A DNA stretch of 64,000 nt, taken from positions 1 to 64,000 of the forward strand of contig JBHJGM010000012.1 in the NCBI GenBank assembly GCA_050331815.1, read 5' to 3'. This DNA is from JBHJGM01 sp050331815. GTDB lineage: Bacteria > Verrucomicrobiota > Verrucomicrobiia > Opitutales > JBHJGM01. Position numbers and translations under genes: made by a program. Below are positions 1-6,177 of the stretch, piece after piece. The notes beneath the pieces are model-generated. The model was not told the origin of the DNA. It saw only the letters and a program-made list of their open reading frames with translations, and searched no databases. Position 1 is the stretch's first letter. Each line of letters opens with the position of its first letter.

Positions 1-1179
1 ACCGGTGCGAAAGAGCTGAGCGCTGCCTACTTGACCCTTGTAGTTCAGGACTGTGGTCGGTGGAACCAGGCCAGTCCCCAGCCAGTCGTCGACGATGGAG
101 GCGGCCGCCTCTCGCAGGTACTGCTGGCCATCGGGGACGCCCTCGCGGCCGTGCCGTTCCGAGCTCGACTCTCCCTCGGCCGGCTTGAAGACGACCTTCT
201 TGCCGTTGGCCAGCTTGACCGTGGTGTTGATGCCACCGCCCAGAGCCTGCTCGTCGACGTAGTCGGCCGTTTCGAGGGCGCGGCGGGTGCGCGTGTTGTC
301 CAGCGGCTTGTTGTTGCGCCGGCGGCGCCGCGTGGGCGACGGCGCGGGCTCCGGAGCCGGCAGCTGCACCCGATCGCCCTCGATGCGGCCGAGCGGGCCG
401 AGGGCGTCCTCGAGCCAGCCGCGCGTCTCGGTATCCAGGCCGTTGAGTGAGGCCTCGACCTCGTCGTTGAAATCGCGGATGCCTTGCGGGCCGTCGACGG
501 GCTCGCCCTCGCGCAGCAGCCCCAGGGCCTCCGCCTCGAACCGGTCGACCTCCTCGAGGCCCATCCCGCTGCCGTAGTCGAACGGCGGCCACGGTCGACC
601 AAAGCGGGAGAGTCTGGCCCAGATGGGCGACGTCTTCAGCGCCACCCAATCACCCATCACGGCTCCGCGACCCTGCACCTGGTGGAAGGCGCCGGCCCAG
701 CGCTGAGGCCAGTCCTGGCGCTCCTCGTCACGGGCTTCGATACGCGTAAAACGGTAGGCGGGCAGTGCGTCCAGGACGTCGGGGTCAGCCAGGTCCTGGC
801 GCCAACGCGCGTAGCCGTAGGCGTCCTGCACCTGGAAGTCGATGATGAGCTCGAGGCGCTTGAAGGAGGTCAGGTCGGTCAGCTCGCCTGTGTCGCCTGG
901 CATGGCGCCCAGGCGGGCCCGCATGCGCTCGACGATGCGACTGCGGTCGACCGTCCGGCCGTCGGCCGTCTGCCCGGACAAGAGGAGCTGCAGATCATCC
1001 TTGAGGCCCTGGACCGCGCGAGCCTCCTCGAGGGTGGCCGACCAGATCGCCCGCTCGCGAATAGCCAGCGGCACCCGCGCCCATTCGGCCGAGTTGAGCC
1101 GGGCACCCACCGGCGTCTTGCCGGCGATGCGATCGACGGCCTCCGGCCAGATGTCTGCCACGATGGGAAGGTCAGCCAT
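1..1179 (-). CDS. Mu F-like phage minor head protein with C-terminal kinase-like region (partial, 3' end off the left edge)
   Basis: The frame is open from the ATG at 1179 to the edge, 393 residues. The start overlaps the stop of the upstream gene by one base (TAATG). Residues about 90-210 look like phage minor head/morphogenesis proteins, including a run FDYGSGMGLEEVDRFEAEAL after a WPP motif. A Pro/Arg-rich linker (about residues 280-298) follows. The last about 75 residues read like the N-lobe of a PI3/PI4K-like or HipA-like kinase: a glycine-rich strand, then VVFKP with a candidate ATP-binding lysine near residue 330, then REAAASIVDDWLGTGLVPPT. The catalytic C-lobe would lie beyond the edge. 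This is family resemblance by eye. The layout matches known MuF-type polymorphic effectors, in which a head domain carries a variable C-terminal enzyme. Confidence 0.6.
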   Translation of the reverse strand, partial: MADLPIVADIWPEAVDRIAGKTPVGARLNSAEWARVPLAIRERAIWSATLEEARAVQGLKDDLQLLLSGQTADGRTVDRSRIVERMRARLGAMPGDTGELTDLTSFKRLELIIDFQVQDAYGYARWRQDLADPDVLDALPAYRFTRIEARDEERQDWPQRWAGAFHQVQGRGAVMGDWVALKTSPIWARLSRFGRPWPPFDYGSGMGLEEVDRFEAEALGLLREGEPVDGPQGIRDFNDEVEASLNGLDTETRGWLEDALGPLGRIEGDRVQLPAPEPAPSPTRRRRRNNKPLDNTRTRRALETADYVDEQALGGGINTTVKLANGKKVVFKPAEGESSSERHGREGVPDGQQYLREAAASIVDDWLGTGLVPPTTVLNYKGQVGSAQLFRTG

Positions 1180-1466
1180 TATTTGAGGTGGTTGTTGGGT
1201 TCGGCGGCAAAGGCATAGAGGCTACCTGCCTCGATGTGGTACAGCTTGGGCCCGCACCGGCGGGCGGTCACCCACCCCTCACGCGCCCAATTGCGGACGG
1301 TTGACTGGTCGACGCGGACCCGTTTGGCCGCCTCGGCCGTGGTCAGCCATTGCTTGGGCGCGGTCGGCTTGGCCACGTAGGTACCGTCGCCACGCGGAAT
1401 GATTTCCACGTCGCTGAACAGGTAGAGCTGCTCGCCCCGGTTCGTGTTGCCCGCCTCCTTTCTCAC
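1179..1466 (-). CDS. small helix-turn-helix (excisionase/MerR-like) phage protein
   Basis: A 95-residue protein that starts with GTG at 1466. The GTGA junction overlaps the stop of the preceding gene by four bases, which supports this start. The second half carries a winged helix-turn-helix of the excisionase/MerR N-terminal type: WLTTAEAAKRVRVDQSTVRN followed by WAREG and a basic wing. This fold normally reads DNA as a small regulator or recombination directionality factor. In a Mu-like phage it could serve as a late or middle regulator, but the target cannot be inferred. It is immediately followed by the head-like gene. Confidence 0.6.
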   Translation of the reverse strand: MRKEAGNTNRGEQLYLFSDVEIIPRGDGTYVAKPTAPKQWLTTAEAAKRVRVDQSTVRNWAREGWVTARRCGPKLYHIEAGSLYAFAAEPNNHLK

Positions 1467-1819
1467 AACAATGTCAGTTGACGCTGTTCATACTCCTTGC
1501 GTCGGTCCGCCTCCTGGAACCGTTGCACCTCGCGAATAGTGGCGGCCCGGCACACGCGGACCTTCTTGCCCGTCCACTGATCCACCGTCTGGTCGCACTC
1601 GATGAGTAGTCCGATCTGGACCAGCTCGGTGATGCGCGGCCGCACCGCGTTGGGCTCGGGCAGCTCGAGGGCTTTCATCATTTGGCGGTCGGTGAAGCGA
1701 CCCCCGGTGCCCACACGCTGGGAACGCGCCGCATCGAGGATTCTTTGGGTTCGTCCACGCAGACGCCCGCTCTGCTGTTCGCCCTGGAGGGCGGCCGTCG
1801 AGTTGCGGTGCGCAGACAT
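1463..1819 (-). CDS. putative winged-helix DNA-binding phage protein
   Basis: A 118-residue basic protein. The central part (RFTDRQMMKALELPEPNAVR and the following helix) reads as a winged helix, and the segment DQWTGKKVRVCR looks like the beta wing. The pattern resembles MarR/replication-type wHTH modules common in phage early regions. The N-terminus is Arg/Gln-rich and probably flexible. The gene overlaps its downstream neighbour by four bases (GTGA) and lies 11 bp after the upstream gene, so it belongs to the same transcript. No specific family is recognised. Confidence 0.5.
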   Translation of the reverse strand: MSAHRNSTAALQGEQQSGRLRGRTQRILDAARSQRVGTGGRFTDRQMMKALELPEPNAVRPRITELVQIGLLIECDQTVDQWTGKKVRVCRAATIREVQRFQEADRRKEYEQRQLTLL

Positions 1820-1830
1820 GGGGAAGTGTC

Positions 1831-2379
1831 TCAGAAGGGACTGTCAACGGACGGTGAAGGTTCCCGTATTTTGCGGGCGTTAGCCCGATTACGAATCGTG
1901 TAGAACAAATTCCAGAGCTGCCGGGCGGTCGCCTCGCCCAGGGGCACCTTAAATTGAGTACGACAGATTGACTCGGCGTAGGCCTGGTCGAAGCCCCCGC
2001 GCTCCAGTTCGCGGTCGAGCTTCCATTGGGCCCGCCGCTGCTCGTCGGTCGCCAGCTTGGCCATGGTGCGGGTGGCCCCGCGGCTGGGAGCCACGTCCAG
2101 GTTCGCGCGGCCGGCTGTGTCGCGCAGCATCTCAAAGTGCAGCTTCACCGTCAGGTAATCCTCCTGGCGCATCCGGGTCAGGCTCGACTCTCCAACGGCC
2201 AGGCGCTGCTGCTCCCGGCGCCAGTGGGTGCAGGCCTGATTCTCGCTGGGCAGCGGCTTGTCCTCCGTCGCGGCCGCATGGTAGGCCGCCCGCTGCGATC
2301 CCAATGGCAGCGCATCCCAGGCCTCGCGCGAGATTTGGCCCAGGACCCTCTTCTGCTTGTTGGAAAGGAGGGAGCTCAT
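1831..2379 (-). CDS. phage early protein of unknown function (possible GemA positional equivalent)
   Basis: A 182-residue protein. The ATG at 2379 is chosen because it forms an ATGA overlap with the upstream stop and has a purine-rich GGAG/AAGG leader. A longer form from 2406 is possible. The protein is highly charged and mostly helical, with several Arg/Lys/Trp-rich helices and a C-terminal block QLWNLFYTIRNRANARK. No catalytic motif is visible. In Mu-like phages this position downstream of Gam often holds GemA/DUF1018-type regulators, but I do not see their signature and do not assign the family. Confidence 0.45.
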   Translation of the reverse strand: MSSLLSNKQKRVLGQISREAWDALPLGSQRAAYHAAATEDKPLPSENQACTHWRREQQRLAVGESSLTRMRQEDYLTVKLHFEMLRDTAGRANLDVAPSRGATRTMAKLATDEQRRAQWKLDRELERGGFDQAYAESICRTQFKVPLGEATARQLWNLFYTIRNRANARKIREPSPSVDSPF

Positions 2380-2723
2380 CCTTCGATCTCCTTTTCGCGC
2401 AGCCAATCAAGCATGTCTGGAATCGAGTAGGCCCGCAGACTGAAAGCCCGGCGCATGCGACCTGACCGCTTTTCACGAAAGGTGACACTCCAGCGCTTGC
2501 TCCGCAGGCTCCATGCGACTTGGAGGGCGCCGAAAGGAGCATCTTTTTCTAGGAAGGGTGGATTGACGTAGTTCACCGCCCCCCACGGAACGACCAGGCT
2601 GTTGTACCCTGCTGGACGTGGACACGGACAGGGATCAAAGTCGAAGCCGAACTCGGCATCGAGTTGCGACTTTAACTTCGGTGGGGTGAGCCAGTAGCGG
2701 CGCTCAGTCATTGTATAACTCAT
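2376..2723 (-). CDS. shortened phage DNA N6-adenine methyltransferase-like protein
   Basis: 115 residues. The N-terminal half matches phage Dam-type N6-adenine methyltransferases: YWLTPPKL near the start, EFGFDFDPCPCP at about 24-34, and the catalytic-type NPPF at 54-57. Family members are usually about 150-190 residues, with a long C-terminal part after the NPPF/Y loop. Here that part is replaced by an Arg-rich tail of about 55 residues with no visible methyltransferase strands. The gene is therefore either a reduced form or a decayed one. It keeps tidy four-base overlaps with both neighbours (ATGA at 2723 and 2379), so it is still translated within the operon. Any protective modification activity is doubtful. 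Confidence 0.55.
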   Translation of the reverse strand: MSYTMTERRYWLTPPKLKSQLDAEFGFDFDPCPCPRPAGYNSLVVPWGAVNYVNPPFLEKDAPFGALQVAWSLRSKRWSVTFREKRSGRMRRAFSLRAYSIPDMLDWLREKEIEG

Positions 2724-2950
2724 GCTTGCACTCCGGCCCAGCAGCCAGCGCGCCAGCAGGTGTGCAGGTCGCTCTCGGGCGGGAACGGATTGGGCTTGTC
2801 GAACAATCGATCGCGGCCGTCATACTGCCCCATCAGGTAGGCAGCGTGCATCGCCTCAGAAGGGTCGGACGAAGCCTGAGGCTGCCGCTCGAACGCCTCA
2901 AGCTCCGGAAAGGCGACGTCGTCGCGATCGTCTGGGATGAAAGTGGTCAT
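2720..2950 (-). CDS. small Rmf/CrpP-like phage protein
   Basis: 76 residues from the ATG at 2950, which overlaps the upstream stop as ATGA. The C-terminal half follows the spacing of ribosome modulation factor/CrpP-type small proteins: AAYLMGQYDGRDRLFDKPNP, then a serine-containing turn, then a CWRAGCWAG ending in the usual W-x2-G-x-W-x-G style. The N-terminus is acidic. In phages such proteins are small accessory factors of mostly unknown role. The resemblance is short and visual, so function is not claimed. Confidence 0.4.
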   Translation of the reverse strand: MTTFIPDDRDDVAFPELEAFERQPQASSDPSEAMHAAYLMGQYDGRDRLFDKPNPFPPESDLHTCWRAGCWAGVQA

Positions 2951-3228
2951 CGGGTGAAAACGTGTGAGGCCTTGAGCGGTGCCTCGGCGCATGAAAACCA
3001 CTCTTCGATGCCCCCTTGATACCGCACATACACCCCGCTGCCGTCGCGGCGCTCAATGGTGCCGATCCGGCAGCCCGGGAACTCGATGTCGCGGAGGCGT
3101 TCGACAGCCCGGTCCTTTGAAGACGTACACGAACGCCTCTTGTATGAATTGCCGATCACGGTCGCGATGTTTGTCCCGTGGCTGAACTGGGTCTTCACCC
3201 AGACGGGCAGGCTGTCTTGCTTGGGCAT
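2947..3228 (-). CDS. hypothetical phage protein
   Basis: 93 residues beginning MPKQDSLPVW at 3228. A longer in-frame extension upstream runs antisense-like through the Gam end and is unlikely to be coding. The C-terminal half (CRIGTIERRDGSGVYVRYQG and EEWF) looks like a small beta-barrel of SH3/Tudor style, which is only a structural guess. It is coupled to the next gene by an ATGA overlap and lies 37 bp after Gam. No family recognised. Confidence 0.45.
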   Translation of the reverse strand: MPKQDSLPVWVKTQFSHGTNIATVIGNSYKRRSCTSSKDRAVERLRDIEFPGCRIGTIERRDGSGVYVRYQGGIEEWFSCAEAPLKASHVFTR

Positions 3229-3265
3229 CGTTGCAGTTGGAAATGATGGATTTTCGTAAATGGGC

Positions 3266-3802
3266 TCAGTCGTCACGCTGTTGCTGGGCTTTGGACTCCA
3301 CGTAGAAGCGTTCGGTCTGGCGGATGCGAAAGATCTCGGCGATCCGCTTGCAGCCGTTCTGGAGGCGCTTCTTGATGCCGGACTTGTCGACGGTGTACTT
3401 AACCGTGACGCAGTCGGCATAGCCCTCCTGCTGGAGCGTCTCGGCCAGCTGCTCGAGGGTCGGCTTCACCCCGCGGGCTTTCACCACTTCAGGCTGGCCC
3501 ATCCGAAACCCGACGATGGCCAGCTGCGTGCCCCCACTGCGCAGCCCGGCGTCAAAGAGCTCCTCACGGTGAGCCTGGGCAAAGGCGGCCGCACGCTTGA
3601 GCAGCGGCTCCATCTCGGCCTGCAAGCCCTCGATCTGTGGGTTCCACTTTTTGAGGACAGCCTCGCTTTCGGCGTCGCGCGTGGCAACGGCCTTGGCCTC
3701 GAGGACCTGCAGCTGGGCGATGCGATTCACGTCCCGCTCGAACTCCTCGCGGGTGCCTGTCACGGCCACGCGGGCGCGCTTGCTCTTCTTCTTTGCAGCC
3801 AT
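3266..3802 (-). CDS. gam: host-nuclease inhibitor Gam (Mu Gam family)
   Basis: 178 residues, close to the 174 of Mu Gam. The protein starts with a Lys/Arg-rich segment, continues as a long amphipathic helix with repeated Glu/Ala, and has the family block LAIVGFRMGQPEVV in its second half. Mu Gam binds the ends of linear phage DNA and protects it from exonucleases; it is related to eukaryotic Ku. Its place downstream of the transposase and ATPase genes is the usual Mu order. The start MAAKKKSK lies four bases after the upstream stop. Confidence 0.85.
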   Translation of the reverse strand: MAAKKKSKRARVAVTGTREEFERDVNRIAQLQVLEAKAVATRDAESEAVLKKWNPQIEGLQAEMEPLLKRAAAFAQAHREELFDAGLRSGGTQLAIVGFRMGQPEVVKARGVKPTLEQLAETLQQEGYADCVTVKYTVDKSGIKKRLQNGCKRIAEIFRIRQTERFYVESKAQQQRDD

Positions 3803-3805
3803 GTT

Positions 3806-4051
3806 TCAGTCTGTGTTCTCAGTGGTCAGCTCGGCGGCATCGGCCCCTAGGACCAGCATCCCAGCGGCGTGGACACCGTCGATGCCGCCGAAGGTGACGT
3901 GGATCACCTCAAGGCCGTTCGGGCCGGTGACCCTCCCGGTGTCGACGACCAGGGCCCAGCCGTCACTGAAGTGCTTGTCGAGAGTCTCGCGGGCCTCGCT
4001 GAGCGCGGCCTCCTGCTGCTCAGTCGTGGCGTGTTGTTTGTGTTGCTTCAT
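3806..4051 (-). CDS. hypothetical phage early protein
   Basis: 81 residues from the ATG at 4051, five bases after the upstream stop. The N-terminal third is a charged helix rich in Gln/Glu/Ala (TTEQQEAALSEARETLDKHF). The rest alternates short hydrophobic strands and is acidic at the end. Comparable small proteins sit between MuB and Gam in many Mu-like phages without a known function. Confidence 0.45.
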   Translation of the reverse strand: MKQHKQHATTEQQEAALSEARETLDKHFSDGWALVVDTGRVTGPNGLEVIHVTFGGIDGVHAAGMLVLGADAAELTTENTD

Positions 4052-4056
4052 GGTGA

Positions 4057-4593
4057 TTAGTCGTGGGCGGGTGGTTCGGACAGAGACCAGCCGTTCAGCT
4101 CGGCCCGGCGCCGGCCGTCGCCCTCGGTGGCGAAGTTGCCGACGCGCACCGGCGCGTCGCAGCGGAGAAAATGCAGGAAGATGGACCAGCCTCCCCAATT
4201 GTTGCGGGCGATGGTAGCCTCGGCTTCACCCCGCTGCATTTGCAGCGGGAGCGTCGAGCCGGCGACGCGGTCAGGTGGCTTCAGCGTAGTGGTGTTCATG
4301 ATACAAGCCGATTGCCGAGAGGCCTCCAGGATTAGATCAACCTCGTCCTCGAGCTCGGATAACGTGGGCGCGGTGATGGGTTCGGAGCCCTCGGTACAGA
4401 AGTCCCAGCCCTCACCCGGCACTCGAGCCAGCATGGCTGGCGTGTCGGGGTGGCGGTGCATGGCCAGCACGAGGGTCAGTGCATAGTCGATGTCGTCGAC
4501 GGTCAGGCCGGCGCCGACCAGGTACTGCGCCTTGACGCCGAGCTGGATGAGCTCGGCGCGGCTCAACGAGCCCATGCGCAAGTCGGCGCTCAT
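4057..4593 (-). CDS. hypothetical phage early protein
   Basis: 178 residues, starting MSADLRMGSL, with a four-base ATGA overlap with the upstream gene. The first 100 residues are acidic and helical. The C-terminal part is Trp/Arg-rich (NNWGGWSIFLHFLRC). The protein could be two domains: the middle Met (MNTTTLKPPD) would make a small basic product on its own. No catalytic or binding motif is visible. It lies in the operon between the MuB-like ATPase and Gam. Confidence 0.45.
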   Translation of the reverse strand: MSADLRMGSLSRAELIQLGVKAQYLVGAGLTVDDIDYALTLVLAMHRHPDTPAMLARVPGEGWDFCTEGSEPITAPTLSELEDEVDLILEASRQSACIMNTTTLKPPDRVAGSTLPLQMQRGEAEATIARNNWGGWSIFLHFLRCDAPVRVGNFATEGDGRRRAELNGWSLSEPPAHD

Positions 4594-4949
4594 GACGCCC
4601 TCCCTTCAACAATGCCGGCGCGTTGGCGCAGCACGGCCCGGTGCGACGGGCCCTTGTAAAAGTGGTAGCGCAACGTCCGGTGGTACAAACCGGTGATGGA
4701 CTCGACCGCCTTGAAGGCGCCCTGGTCCCGGCGCTTGCGATAGCGATCGACCAGCTGCAGCGCGCAGAGGATGCGCAACGGGTCATGGGCGATCTTCTGG
4801 CCGGGCTCCTCGGCGCGCATGAGCGCCGGGATTTCAGACGGGTCGACAGCACGGGGAAGCTCGCGCTTGGGGATCAGGCCGCGGGCGATCAGACTCTCGA
4901 GGTAATGGACACAACTCGAGACGGGGGATTCGTAGGTTGGGTATTCCAT
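4590..4949 (-). CDS. hypothetical phage early protein
   Basis: 119 residues with the start MEYPTYESPV at 4949, 34 bp downstream of the MuB-like gene. It is basic towards the C-terminus. The segment FKAVESITGLYHRTLRYHFY could be a helix-turn-helix, with RTLRYHF as recognition-helix-like. It overlaps the next gene by four bases. Function unknown; a DNA-binding role is only a guess. Confidence 0.45.
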   Translation of the reverse strand: MEYPTYESPVSSCVHYLESLIARGLIPKRELPRAVDPSEIPALMRAEEPGQKIAHDPLRILCALQLVDRYRKRRDQGAFKAVESITGLYHRTLRYHFYKGPSHRAVLRQRAGIVEGRAS

Positions 4950-4983
4950 GGTTCTGGGTTCTTGGTTTGTGTTTGGGGAAAGC

Positions 4984-6177
4984 TCAGGCCTCGTCCCAGT
5001 CGTTCTCCTCGACGGTGGCGCGGGCGATCGTCAGGTGGGCGGCCACGAAGTCCTCCCAGGTCGGCGCGTCGGCGCGTCGACGCGCGGCCAGCTTCTTGGC
5101 GTAGCGAAGCCGCTCGGTGATGGAGAGCAGGCCCTCGTCGCGACCGAGCTGGCGCAGCAGCTTGTACGGCTGCTCGCCGACCTGCTTGCCCGCGGCGTCG
5201 GCGATTTGGACGCGCAAGCCTTTCTCGGGAAAGTCCAGGCCGCTGGCCCGTAGGATGAGCTCGAGGTCTTTCTTCTGGGGCTGCTTGGGCAACTGCACGC
5301 GGTGGACCCCGCGGCGCAAGGTTTGCTCGAGCTCGGCCCGCCGCTTGATGACCAGCTCGTCGCGGCCAAAGTTCGTCATCGACAGGACCAGGCCGCAGTG
5401 CACGTGATCGTGGAGCTCGCGCAGGTACTCGACGCAGGCCATGAAGGACTGCTGCTGGTAGGTCCACAACAGCAGGTGCACCTCGTCAAAGAGCAGGACC
5501 TGGTCGCGGTGCAGGGCTCGGATGATGCGGTCCTTGAGCGCGTCGGTGGATCCCTTCGGTGAGATACCCACGGCGTCGCCGATCACCTGCAGCATACTGC
5601 GCAAGCCGCCACCTGACTTTAGGCGCACGTAGGGCGAGTCGCCGTGGTTGTTGAGGGCGGCGTACTGCTCGAGCGCCCAGGTCTTGCCGACGTGGCTGGG
5701 CCCGTAGAGCATCACGATCGTTTTCGACTCGCGCGCCAGGTCGGCCGCCTTCCAGACCTTTGCGGCCGTGGGCGTCCGAACGAAGTCCTCGCGCAGGTCG
5801 GCCTGGGCACGGCGCTGGGTCAGCCAGGCTTGAACCTTCTTCAGCTGGTCGTCGCTGAGGTCGAGACGCTCTTTGGTGTGGGGGTCGACGTATTTTCCAC
5901 GCAGATGCCGCGAGAGCGTCGTCGGGTGCATGTCGACCGCCCGCGCCGCCTCGGCCAGGGTCATGTCGTCGCGCAGCGCGTAGATAAAGAGATCGCGCAG
6001 TGCCTTGGACGCGGCCGGCCGGCAGTGCGCCGTGTTCTGGGTGATGTGGTCGAGGGAAAACTGGAAGCTTGCCCGGGCGTTGTTGCCGTCGCGGGCCATG
6101 CGGGGCTCGGCCTCGGCGGTCGCGGTACCGTTGCGGTCGGAGGCGGGCAATTCAGTGGTTTGGTCGAGCGTCGTCAT
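4984..6177 (-). CDS. MuB-like AAA ATPase, transposition target activator
   Basis: 397 residues. The N-terminal 130 residues hold a helix-turn-helix (about 72-93, DMTLAEAARAVDMHPTTLSR), as in Mu B. The ATPase core follows, with Walker A GPSHVGKT at 159-166 and Walker B VLLFDEVH at about 227-234. In Mu, B binds target DNA non-specifically, activates the transposase and gives target immunity. Here it follows the transposase gene with a four-base ATGA overlap, the standard A-B order. The C-terminal 30 residues are basic then acidic (ending EENDWDEA). This ATPase is longer than Mu B (312 residues), mainly through the N-terminal part. Confidence 0.85.
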   Translation of the reverse strand: MTTLDQTTELPASDRNGTATAEAEPRMARDGNNARASFQFSLDHITQNTAHCRPAASKALRDLFIYALRDDMTLAEAARAVDMHPTTLSRHLRGKYVDPHTKERLDLSDDQLKKVQAWLTQRRAQADLREDFVRTPTAAKVWKAADLARESKTIVMLYGPSHVGKTWALEQYAALNNHGDSPYVRLKSGGGLRSMLQVIGDAVGISPKGSTDALKDRIIRALHRDQVLLFDEVHLLLWTYQQQSFMACVEYLRELHDHVHCGLVLSMTNFGRDELVIKRRAELEQTLRRGVHRVQLPKQPQKKDLELILRASGLDFPEKGLRVQIADAAGKQVGEQPYKLLRQLGRDEGLLSITERLRYAKKLAARRRADAPTWEDFVAAHLTIARATVEENDWDEA

